Of a DNA stretch of 8,156 bases, positions 1-6,118 are shown in pieces. Both the position numbers and the translations under genes were made by a program. Numbering within the stretch: position 1 is the first letter of the stretch; each line of letters begins with the position of its first letter. The DNA is from Microbacteriaceae bacterium (GTDB lineage: Bacteria > Actinomycetota > Actinomycetes > Actinomycetales > Microbacteriaceae). Under the pieces are notes generated by a model that saw only the letters and a program-made list of their open reading frames with translations, was not told the DNA's origin and ran no database searches. The DNA lies in NCBI GenBank assembly GCA_947453285.1, contig CANGGA010000043.1, positions 1-8,156 on the forward strand, written 5' to 3'.

Positions 1-1467
1 AATCGATACATCACTGGTCGTCAATTGCCAGACAAGGCCATCGACCTAATCGATGAAGCCGCTTCACGCCTGCGCATGGAGATTGACAGCGCACCGGTTG
101 AGATTGACGAGCTTCGTCGTTCGGTTGATCGTTTGAAGCTCGAAGAACTTGCTCTTGCAAAAGAAAAAGATGCTGCGTCAAAAGACCGTCTCGAAAAATT
201 GCGCGAAGAACTTGCCACCAAGAGCGATGATTTGAAAATTCTTTCTGCTCGCTGGGAGACCGAGCGCGCAGAACTAAACAAGATTGGTGACTTGAAAACC
301 AAACTTGATTCACTTCGCATCGAGGCTGAACGAGCACAGCGCGAAGCAAATCTCGAAAAGGCTTCGAAGTTGCTCTATGCAGAAATTCCTGCACTCGAAA
401 AACAACTCGCAGTCGCAGAGCAGAGCGAAGGCGACAACCAAGATCGAATGGTCAATGACCAAGTAGGCGAAGATGACATCGCCGCTGTAGTGAGTGCATG
501 GACAGGCATTCCAACCGGGCGCTTGCTTGCTGGCGAATCGCAAAAACTTCTCAATTTAGAAAACGAACTTGGCAAGCGCCTAATCGGTCAGAAGCGTGCC
601 GTGAAAGCGGTGAGCGATGCAGTTCGCAGAACTAAGGCAGGCATCAGCGACCCAGATCGACCAACCGGTTCGTTCTTGTTTCTTGGGCCAACCGGCGTCG
701 GCAAGACCGAGCTAGCCAAGTCGCTCGCCGACTTCTTGTTCAACGACGACAAGGCCATGGTTCGAATCGACATGAGCGAATATGGCGAGAAGCACAGCGT
801 CAGTCGCCTGCTCGGTGCTCCTCCGGGCTACATCGGCTATGAAGAAGGTGGCCAACTTACCGAGGCGGTGCGCCGTCGTCCATATTCGGTGGTCTTGCTC
901 GACGAGGTCGAAAAGGCCCACCCGGAGGTCTTCGACGTGCTGCTTCAGGTGCTCGATGATGGCCGCCTCACCGACGGCCAGGGTCGAACCGTTGACTTCA
1001 GAAACGTGATTTTGATCATGACCTCAAACCTCGGTTCGCAGTTGCTAATTGATCCGGAGTTCACCGACGAAGAGCGCCGCGAGGGAGTGATGCACATCGT
1101 TCGCAGCCACTTCAAGCCGGAGTTCTTGAACCGCCTCGACGACATCGTGATTTTCAGCGCTCTAGATAGAAGTGAGCTTGGGCAGATTGTCGAGCTCAAC
1201 ATTGATCGTCTAAGCGAACGTTTAGCCGAGCGCAGACTGCAGTTGGCGGTAACCCCTGCCGCCCGTGCTTGGTTGGCAGACCACGGATTCGACCCGGTCT
1301 ATGGCGCTCGCCCACTTCGCAGACTTATGCAGCAGCAGATTGATGACCAGTTGGCAAACCTTTTGCTGGCCGGGGCCATCCATGATGGATCGCTCGTTCG
1401 GGTCGATGTGGCTGCCGACGGCGTGCAACTGATTGTTGAACCTGGCGAAGACACCCTCACCGCCTAA
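1..1467 (+). CDS. clpB: ATP-dependent chaperone ClpB, C-terminal 488 residues (5' truncated by window edge)
   Basis: This is the Hsp100 disaggregase, a cytoplasmic hexamer that threads aggregated proteins through its pore together with DnaK. The frame is open from base 1, so the gene begins upstream; an internal TTG at 25 is not a start. In visible numbering, residues 1-30 are the end of AAA+ module 1, with the typical RQLPDKAIDLIDEAA stretch. Residues about 30-150 are a Glu/Lys/Ala-rich coiled-coil middle domain, which separates ClpB from ClpC and ClpA. Module 2 follows: Walker A GPTGVGKT (229-236), pore loop GAPPGYIGY (Tyr277), Walker B VVLLDE (297-302), sensor-1 Asn343 in TSNLGS, arginine finger Arg378 in FLNRLD, and sensor-2 Arg437 in YGARPLRR. 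No ClpP-binding IGF/IGL loop is apparent. The C-terminus is of normal length. The upstream promoter, where HspR/HAIR control is usual in actinobacteria, is outside the window. Confidence 0.97.
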   Translation, partial: NRYITGRQLPDKAIDLIDEAASRLRMEIDSAPVEIDELRRSVDRLKLEELALAKEKDAASKDRLEKLREELATKSDDLKILSARWETERAELNKIGDLKTKLDSLRIEAERAQREANLEKASKLLYAEIPALEKQLAVAEQSEGDNQDRMVNDQVGEDDIAAVVSAWTGIPTGRLLAGESQKLLNLENELGKRLIGQKRAVKAVSDAVRRTKAGISDPDRPTGSFLFLGPTGVGKTELAKSLADFLFNDDKAMVRIDMSEYGEKHSVSRLLGAPPGYIGYEEGGQLTEAVRRRPYSVVLLDEVEKAHPEVFDVLLQVLDDGRLTDGQGRTVDFRNVILIMTSNLGSQLLIDPEFTDEERREGVMHIVRSHFKPEFLNRLDDIVIFSALDRSELGQIVELNIDRLSERLAERRLQLAVTPAARAWLADHGFDPVYGARPLRRLMQQQIDDQLANLLLAGAIHDGSLVRVDVAADGVQLIVEPGEDTLTA

Positions 1468-1473
1468 GCCTGT

Positions 1474-1500
1474 TTGAAAAGTCTGCCGCTTGGCTAAACT
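1474..1500 (+). promoter_or_regulatory. Putative promoter of the channel gene, leaderless arrangement
   Basis: TTGAAA (1474-1479) and TAAACT (1495-1500) form a -35/-10-like pair with a 15-nt spacer, which is slightly short. The -10 hexamer fits the actinobacterial TAnnnT form and ends 7 nt before ATG 1508, so transcription would start at or within a base or two of the start codon. No Shine-Dalgarno-like sequence is present. The site lies in the 40-nt gap after clpB, so the channel gene can be transcribed separately. The spacing makes ATG 1508 more likely than the in-frame TTG at 1490, which would precede the -10. Confidence 0.5.
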
Positions 1501-1507
1501 TTTCAGC

Positions 1508-3466
1508 ATGTCTGAAAACAACTCAACTCGTTCATATGGCCAGGGAGCTCAAGGGGAAGCCGCCGCACCAACGGCAACTAAGGCAAACTTTCTAACTCGT
1601 CTGCGCTACAACTTCGACAACTCAATCGCCAAGGGCGGCGCTTTTGTTGGCTACATGTTCGCGGCGATGATCGTGCTTTCGATCATTGTCGTGCTCATCA
1701 AGTACGTGCTCTACGCGGCACCATTCCTCTACACCGGCGATCCACTGCCGGCACCAAACTTCGAGACCTTCTGGGGATCGTTTGCTACCTTGCTCGGTCA
1801 CGGTGGTGAAGCAACTTGGGCTGATCGAATTGTCGGCGTGCTCTACTGGGCAATCACAGTTGCAATCGCAGGTAGCGTCACCGGTTTCATCGTCGGTGCT
1901 ATTCAGCGTGCATTTGCAACTCTTCGAAAAGGCAAGTCGCCGGTTGTCGACAACGGCCACACCCTTATCCTCGGTTGGTCGAACCGCGTGTTCCCAATCT
2001 TGAAAGAGCTTGCAGTCGCAAACGCTAACGTGCGCAAGCCGCTCGTCGTAATTTTCTCAACCAATACTCGTGACTTCATGGAAGACGAAATCGCGTCACG
2101 CGCAGAAGGACTTGGCAACCTCAAGGTGGTAACTCGCACCGGAGACCCAACGAACCCTGGTGACCTAAAGCGCACCAACATTTCAAATGCAAAGTCGGTC
2201 ATCATTCTTGACAGCGACGACTCGGGCGATGCAACCGTCGTCTCAACGGTGCTTGCGGTTAAGGCCGTAAACGCTAACCCAACTTTGCCGATTATTGCCG
2301 AAGTTGACGATGTTTACACCGCCGAGGCCTTGCAAACCGCAACCAACGGCCAGGTAATTTCTGTTCGCTCACACGATGTCATTGCCCGTGTTACCGCACA
2401 AGCGTCACGTCAGCCAGGTCTAGCAGCCGTAACTCTCGACTTGCTCGACTTCGACGGCGACGAGATTTACTTTCAGAACGTGCCAGCACTCGCGGGCAAA
2501 ACCTACGCTGACGCACTTCTTGCCTTCAACGAGGCATCTGTCATCGGTTTGGTAGATGAAAAGGGCAACACCCAGATCAACCCAGCGCAAAAGACCAAGC
2601 TCACCGCAGGAAGCAAGATAATCGCGATTGCCGAAGATGACGACAAGGTTGTCTATACCGGCACCCGAGACGATCTCGGCAAGTTGAAGCCGCTAAACAC
2701 CAAGGCAATCACCCGCAAAGCTGAGCACCTTTTGGTTATTGGTTGGTCGTCTATGGGTCGCTCGGTTCTAACCGAACTAGCGCAGTTCTTGCCAAAGGGC
2801 TCGTCGATTCACATCGTCGCCCAGAACAAGTTCGTCGCACCTGCAGAACTTGCCGACCTTAAGTTCGGAAACATCAAGGTCAGCTTTGCTTCGGTGAACG
2901 GTGACATCGACGAACTAATCGCTGCCGCTTCTGCAAAGAAGTACAACGAGGTAATCATCCTTGGCTACCGCAATGCAATTAGTCAGTCTGAAGCCGACGC
3001 CCAGACCATGTTGACCATGCTGCAGATGAACCAGTTGTTCATGGCTGATGGCAACGGCGTTGAGCCAACTCGCTTGGTTGCCGAAATTCTCGACTCACGC
3101 AAACAAGAGCTCGCTCGTGTTGCCGTCGCAGATGACTTGGTAGTTAGCGACAACTTGGCAGCGCTGATGATTGCACAGATCTCTGAGAACCCTGCGCTTG
3201 CGCCGGTATTCGAAGACCTCTTCGATGCAGACGGCGCTGCGATCAACACCAAGCCTGTCGATCACTACGTGGCCCTTGGCAAAGAAGTTAGCTTCGGCGA
3301 ACTAGTTGCGCTTGGTCGCGGTCACAACGAATCGGTGATTGGCTACCGTATTGCAAAGCACGTGCCTGGAGATGCATCCACCGGCGTTCGCTTGAACCCA
3401 AATAAGAATTCAACGTTCAAGCCAGCAGCAGGCGACAGCCTCATCGTTATTGGAGATGTCGAATAG
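1508..3466 (+). CDS. CASTOR/POLLUX-related putative ion channel with two RCK-type domains
   Basis: This is a 652-residue protein resembling bacterial relatives of the plant CASTOR/POLLUX channels. A polar 30-residue N-terminus is followed by a hydrophobic helix (about 45-71), a loop that could form the pore (about 85-105), and a second helix (about 108-133). A cytoplasmic regulatory region follows, with two Rossmann-like RCK/TrkA-N modules. The first starts at Gly150 (GHTLILGWSNRVFPILKEL) and carries a MEDEI motif. The second starts near residue 405 (HLLVIGWSSMGRSVLTEL). The repeated GWS turn is characteristic of this family. The likely role is gated transport of K+ or another cation across the inner membrane; ion selectivity cannot be read from the sequence, because the loop has LLGHGGEATW instead of a TVGYG filter. 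ATG 1508 is chosen over TTG 1490 because of the -10 element at 1495-1500. Clear membership of the family; function is inferred. Confidence 0.85.
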   Translation: MSENNSTRSYGQGAQGEAAAPTATKANFLTRLRYNFDNSIAKGGAFVGYMFAAMIVLSIIVVLIKYVLYAAPFLYTGDPLPAPNFETFWGSFATLLGHGGEATWADRIVGVLYWAITVAIAGSVTGFIVGAIQRAFATLRKGKSPVVDNGHTLILGWSNRVFPILKELAVANANVRKPLVVIFSTNTRDFMEDEIASRAEGLGNLKVVTRTGDPTNPGDLKRTNISNAKSVIILDSDDSGDATVVSTVLAVKAVNANPTLPIIAEVDDVYTAEALQTATNGQVISVRSHDVIARVTAQASRQPGLAAVTLDLLDFDGDEIYFQNVPALAGKTYADALLAFNEASVIGLVDEKGNTQINPAQKTKLTAGSKIIAIAEDDDKVVYTGTRDDLGKLKPLNTKAITRKAEHLLVIGWSSMGRSVLTELAQFLPKGSSIHIVAQNKFVAPAELADLKFGNIKVSFASVNGDIDELIAAASAKKYNEVIILGYRNAISQSEADAQTMLTMLQMNQLFMADGNGVEPTRLVAEILDSRKQELARVAVADDLVVSDNLAALMIAQISENPALAPVFEDLFDADGAAINTKPVDHYVALGKEVSFGELVALGRGHNESVIGYRIAKHVPGDASTGVRLNPNKNSTFKPAAGDSLIVIGDVE

Positions 3467-3473
3467 CTTCTCT

Positions 3474-3486
3474 TGGTAAACAAGCA
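3474..3486 (+). promoter_or_regulatory. Possible -10-like element before the AlkD-like gene
   Basis: The 20-nt gap between the channel stop and GTG 3487 has no Shine-Dalgarno sequence. It contains TTGGTAAACA (3473-3482), similar to the TTGGNTAAACTT element before the channel and pyrE genes. Its TAAACA hexamer ends only 4 nt before GTG, which is short for a normal promoter, so this site is weak. The gene may instead be transcribed through from the channel gene. Confidence 0.25.
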
Positions 3487-4209
3487 GTGAAAGCCGCCGA
3501 TGTTAAGAAAGCATTGGCGGCTTTCGCTTCGCCTGCCAAGGCGATTGACTTGCAGTGGTTTTTTAAAACTGGACCAGGTGAATATGGCGAAGGCGATCAA
3601 TTCATAGGCGTAACGGTTCCAAATTGTCGCAAGGTCGCCGCACAGTTTTCGTTTCTGTCAATCGAAGAAATCATTTTGCTTGGGCAGTCACCAATTCATG
3701 AACATCGACATTGCGCGCTCGTCATCCTTGTGAATCAGTTCGATAAATCTAAAGACGAAAAATTGCGCAAGCAACTGTTCGACACCTGGATGAAATTGCT
3801 TCGAGCCGGATACATCAACAACTGGGATCTAGTCGACGTCTCTGGTCACCGAATCGGAGCGTGGCTCGTTGGCCGCACAGATGCTCTCACCTTTCTCGAG
3901 AAGCTAGCCCGCTCGAAGAAACTATGGGAGCGCCGCGCAGCAATCATTTTCACGTTTGCGTTCATGCGGGCAGGCAGCCTCGACGAGTCGCTAGAAATCG
4001 CCGAATTGCTAGTCGACGACGAACATGACCTGATTCACAAGGCGGTTGGCTGGGTAATGCGCGAGGTTGGCAAGCGAGACATCGAGGTGTTGCGAGCCTT
4101 CTTGCACGCCCATGCGGCCACAATGCCTCGAACCATGCTTCGCTATGCGATTGAGAAGATGGGCGAGAGCGAACGTAAGCGGTGGCTCGCGGTGAAAGCC
4201 AGCCGCTAG
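3487..4209 (+). CDS. AlkD-like DNA alkylation repair protein (HEAT-like repeat DNA glycosylase)
   Basis: This 240-residue, entirely helical-looking protein matches the DNA_alkylation/AlkD family in length and motifs. Family members remove alkylated, positively charged bases such as 3-methyladenine and 7-methylguanine from DNA. The N-terminal FFKTGPGEYGEGDQFIGVTVP stretch (residues 25-45) is a family hallmark. Trp113 and Asp117 in NNWDLVD, Arg149/Arg150 in LWERRAAI and Trp189 in KAVGWVMREVGK match, in spacing, the active-site Trp/Asp/Arg/Trp set of the Bacillus AlkD enzyme as I recall it. GTG 3487 is the best start because it leaves a normal family N-terminus. A strong hairpin starts immediately after it. 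The stop abuts the stop of convergent xthA, whose product cleaves the abasic sites such a glycosylase makes. It sits 20 nt behind the channel gene. Substrate range is inferred. Confidence 0.9.
   Translation: MKAADVKKALAAFASPAKAIDLQWFFKTGPGEYGEGDQFIGVTVPNCRKVAAQFSFLSIEEIILLGQSPIHEHRHCALVILVNQFDKSKDEKLRKQLFDTWMKLLRAGYINNWDLVDVSGHRIGAWLVGRTDALTFLEKLARSKKLWERRAAIIFTFAFMRAGSLDESLEIAELLVDDEHDLIHKAVGWVMREVGKRDIEVLRAFLHAHAATMPRTMLRYAIEKMGESERKRWLAVKASR
3489..3525 (+). other. 16-bp hairpin over the first codons of the AlkD-like gene
   Basis: Bases 3489-3504 pair with 3510-3525: ten consecutive Watson-Crick pairs (GAAAGCCGCC with GGCGGCTTTC), then six more including two G-U pairs, closing a 5-nt loop AAGAA. 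It begins at the last base of the GTG start codon, 23 nt after the channel gene's stop. The position suits a terminator for the channel transcript, but only three T follow the stem. Alternatively it may reduce translation initiation of the AlkD-like gene, or be a by-product of Ala/Lys-rich codons. The pairing is seen directly; the role is inferred. Confidence 0.5.
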
Positions 4210-4213
4210 TTAG
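4206..4213. other. Abutting stop codons of convergent genes (0-bp gap)
   Basis: TAG (4207-4209) ends the plus-strand AlkD-like gene and TTA (4210-4212), read as TAA on the minus strand, ends xthA. The two coding regions touch with no base between them, leaving no room for a dedicated terminator. An imperfect GC-rich stem with one bulge can form at 4179-4206 inside the AlkD-like gene end, but no T-run follows. Confidence 0.85.
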
Positions 4214-4992
4214 TCGATGTCGACGACCACCGGAACGTGGTCGCTCGGACCTTCGCCCTTGCGCTCATTGCGGTCGATGACGGCATTGGTAACGCGATCT
4301 GCAAAGGGCTCAGAACCGAGGATGAAGTCGATACGCATGCCCTCGTTCTTCGGAAACCGAAGCTGCTGGTAGTCCCAGTAGGTGTAACCCTCAGGAATTC
4401 GCTCGCGAACGACGTCTTTCAGCCCGATTTGTTCAAACGCCTCAAATGCCTGACGTTCAGCCGGGGTCACGTGGGTTTGCCCCGCGAAAAAGTCAATGTC
4501 CCAGACATCCGTGTCTCGCGGGGCAATGTTGAAGTCACCCATGATAGCGAGCGGTTGGTCTGGCTCGTGCTCGACCCACTCGGCAACGTTGCCGGCAAGG
4601 CGGTCGAGCCACTCTAGCTTGTATGAGTAGTGCGGGTCGTCGATGGCGCGACCGTTAGGCACGTATAGGCTCCAGAGCCGCACTCCATCGAAGGTGGCGC
4701 CAATTGCGCGGGCCTCTTCTGCTAAATCTTTGCCGAAGCCAGGCATGCCGCTGAATCCGATTTCAACATCTTCGGCCTCAATGCGGCTGGCGAATGCAAC
4801 GCCGTTCCATTGATTGAGACCGTGCAGAGTGACTTTGTAGCCGAGGTCTTCGAAGGGCTGATAAGGAAACTGATCTGGCTTGCACTTGATCTCTTGCATT
4901 GCAAGCACGTCGGTTTGCGAACGCTCGAGCCAGTCGGTAACTCGACCGACTCGGGTTCGAATCGAGTTGACGTTCCAGGTGGCGATGCGCAT
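4210..4992 (-). CDS. xthA: Exodeoxyribonuclease III / AP endonuclease
   Basis: This 260-residue cytoplasmic enzyme of the endonuclease/exonuclease/phosphatase fold cleaves DNA 5' to abasic sites and removes 3' blocking groups in base excision repair. All expected catalytic motifs are visible in order: WNVNS with Asn7, MQEIK with Glu34 (metal ligand), LYVPNG with Tyr110, GDFNIAP with Asp153 and Asn155, RIDFIL with Asp222, and SDHVPV with Asp251 and His252. Length is normal and nothing is missing. The ATG at 4992 gives the standard N-terminus MRIATWNVNSIR and is 7 nt from a -10-like TAAGTT on the minus strand, which implies a leaderless message. It diverges from pyrE across 16 bp and converges with the AlkD-like gene. 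The pairing with a glycosylase gene suggests shared repair work but not a shared operon. Confidence 0.97.
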   Translation of the reverse strand: MRIATWNVNSIRTRVGRVTDWLERSQTDVLAMQEIKCKPDQFPYQPFEDLGYKVTLHGLNQWNGVAFASRIEAEDVEIGFSGMPGFGKDLAEEARAIGATFDGVRLWSLYVPNGRAIDDPHYSYKLEWLDRLAGNVAEWVEHEPDQPLAIMGDFNIAPRDTDVWDIDFFAGQTHVTPAERQAFEAFEQIGLKDVVRERIPEGYTYWDYQQLRFPKNEGMRIDFILGSEPFADRVTNAVIDRNERKGEGPSDHVPVVVDID

Positions 4993-5008
4993 TGGTTAAA
5001 CTTAACGC
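4993..5008. promoter_or_regulatory. Overlapping divergent -10 elements between xthA and pyrE
   Basis: The whole intergenic region is 16 bp. On the plus strand TAAACT (4997-5002) ends 6 nt before the pyrE ATG (5009). On the minus strand TAAGTT (5004 down to 4999) ends 6 nt before the xthA ATG (4992). Both fit TAnnnT and they share bases 4999-5002. They sit in the partial inverted repeat GTTAAACTTAAC (4995-5006), whose GTTAA/TTAAC arms are perfect. No Shine-Dalgarno sequence exists for either gene, so both mRNAs should be leaderless. Any -35 contact for one gene would fall inside the coding region of the other; no convincing -35 was found at normal spacing. Confidence 0.6.
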
Positions 5009-5566
5009 ATGACCTCAGCACAGCATTCGCGACTTGTCGAACTCATCAAAGAACTCGCAGTCGTGCACGGCCGCGTGACTCTTTCGAGCGGGCTTGAAGC
5101 CGACTATTACGTTGACCTTCGTCGCGCGACTTTGCACCACGAGGCGGCGCCACTTATTGGCCAGGTCATGCTCGACATGCTCGACGCCGCTGGAATCACA
5201 GACTTCGAAGCAGCCGGAGGCCTAACCATGGGAGCAGACCCGGTTGGCACCGCAATAATGCATCAGGCTGCAGCGCGAGGTCGCAAGATCGATGCATTCG
5301 TTGTTCGCAAGGCCGCCAAGGCTCACGGCATGGGTCGACAGGTTGAAGGTCCAGACGTAAAGGGTCGCAAGGTCATCGTGGTCGAAGACACTTCAACAAC
5401 CGGTGGCTCACCGCTCACAGCGGCTCAGGCTCTTGAAGAAGCTGGCGCAATTATCGTGGCAGTAGCAACCGTGGTTGATCGCGATACAGGAGCGCAGAAG
5501 GTCATCGAAGACGCCGGTTACCGCTACCTAAGCGCAGTGACCCTCGACGACCTAGGACTTCGCTAA
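5009..5566 (+). CDS. pyrE: Orotate phosphoribosyltransferase
   Basis: PyrE joins orotate to PRPP to make orotidine 5'-monophosphate, the fifth step of de novo pyrimidine synthesis, in the cytoplasm as a dimer. The 185-residue product has the type I PRPP-binding motif at residues 123-135 (VIVVEDTSTTGGS) and the flexible catalytic loop at 100-113 with Lys101, Lys104 and His106 (RKAAKAHGMGRQ). The N-terminal LSSGLEADYYVDLRRATL stretch is typical of actinobacterial OPRTases. ATG 5009 gives the expected N-terminus and lies 6 nt from the -10-like TAAACT. It is monocistronic in appearance: xthA diverges on the left, and on the right the PPIase gene starts 41 nt after the stop with its own possible promoter. 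Proximity of pyrE and clpB is seen in other actinobacteria. Confidence 0.97.
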   Translation: MTSAQHSRLVELIKELAVVHGRVTLSSGLEADYYVDLRRATLHHEAAPLIGQVMLDMLDAAGITDFEAAGGLTMGADPVGTAIMHQAAARGRKIDAFVVRKAAKAHGMGRQVEGPDVKGRKVIVVEDTSTTGGSPLTAAQALEEAGAIIVAVATVVDRDTGAQKVIEDAGYRYLSAVTLDDLGLR

Positions 5567-5592
5567 AAAATCGGCAACCCGCTCGTCGAGTC

Positions 5593-5601
5593 TGTGAGAA
5601 T
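5593..5601 (+). promoter_or_regulatory. Possible extended -10 of the PPIase gene
   Basis: TGT (5593-5595) followed by GAGAAT (5596-5601) resembles an extended -10 element, TGn plus a hexamer with a weak first base. It ends 6 nt before ATG 5608, again leaderless spacing. A short palindrome CTCGTCGAG (5582-5590) lies just upstream. No clear -35 and no terminator hairpin for pyrE were found in the 41-nt gap. Confidence 0.35.
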
Positions 5602-5607
5602 AGAGCC

Positions 5608-6114
5608 ATGACTTCACATACTCAGACAGCAACCATGCACACTAACCACGGCGCCATCAAGATCAACTTGTTTGGCAACGAAGCCCCGGTAACCGTCAAG
5701 AACTTCGTTGACTTGGCAACCGGCGAGAAGACCGGAAAGCCTTTCTACAACGGCGTTATCTTTCACCGCATCATCAGCGGCTTCATGATTCAGGGCGGCG
5801 ACCCAACCGGCACCGGCAGCGGTGGCCCTGGCTATAACTTCGACGACGAGCCTCACCCAGATCGCCACTTCAACGAGCCTTACATGCTCGCCATGGCTAA
5901 CGCCGGCAAGAACTTCGATGGCTCGGGCACAAACGGTTCACAGTTCTTCATCACAGTTGCACCGACCCAGTATTTGCACGGCAAGCACACCGTTTTCGGA
6001 GAAGTTGCAGACGAAGAATCTCGCAAGGTTGTCGACAAGATTGCCAACGTCAAGACTCGCCCTGGTGACCGACCAGTCGAAGACGTTGTGATCGAATCAA
6101 TCTCTTTCGAGTAA
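5608..6114 (+). CDS. ppiA: Cyclophilin-type peptidyl-prolyl cis-trans isomerase
   Basis: This 168-residue single-domain cyclophilin catalyses cis-trans isomerisation of X-Pro bonds during protein folding. No signal peptide or membrane segment is seen, so it is cytoplasmic. Key residues sit at almost the positions of human CypA: Arg54 in FHR, Phe59 and Gln62 in GFMIQGGDPTGTG, Phe113 in GSQFFIT and His127 in GKHTVFGEV. The CypA Trp121 position is Tyr122 here (YLHGKH), a change found in many bacterial cyclophilins and often linked with weaker cyclosporin binding. The ATG at 5608 is preferred over Met10 because of the -10-like element 6 nt upstream. The rhomboid gene follows after 4 nt, so the two are probably co-transcribed, as in other actinobacteria where ppiA lies upstream of crgA. 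Confidence 0.96.
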   Translation: MTSHTQTATMHTNHGAIKINLFGNEAPVTVKNFVDLATGEKTGKPFYNGVIFHRIISGFMIQGGDPTGTGSGGPGYNFDDEPHPDRHFNEPYMLAMANAGKNFDGSGTNGSQFFITVAPTQYLHGKHTVFGEVADEESRKVVDKIANVKTRPGDRPVEDVVIESISFE

Positions 6115-6118
6115 CTAG

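Noticed and set aside
25..27. TTG at 25 as start of the clpB reading frame
   Set aside because: The frame is open to base 1 and the first eight codons (NRYITGRQ) continue the conserved ClpB sequence, so the gene is cut by the window edge.
1490..1492. TTG at 1490 as start of the channel gene
   Set aside because: It lies upstream of the -10-like TAAACT at 1495-1500; ATG 1508 fits the promoter spacing and needs no rare start.
1622..2003. Long open frames in other frames and on the opposite strand of the channel, clpB and other genes
   Set aside because: They lie inside clearly homologous genes, have low-complexity Ser/Arg/Ala-rich translations and no recognisable domains; they are codon-bias shadows.
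4179..4206. GCGGTGGCT/AGCCAGCCGC stem as terminator of the AlkD-like gene
   Set aside because: It needs a bulged base, has a 9-nt loop, lies wholly inside coding sequence and is not followed by a T-run on either strand.
4967..4972. TTGACG as a -35 element for pyrE
   Set aside because: The spacer to TAAACT at 4997 would be 24 nt, too long, and these bases encode conserved xthA residues (NVNS region).
5582..5590. CTCGTCGAG palindrome before ppiA as an operator
   Set aside because: Only four base pairs per arm; expected by chance at this composition and not seen at other promoters here.
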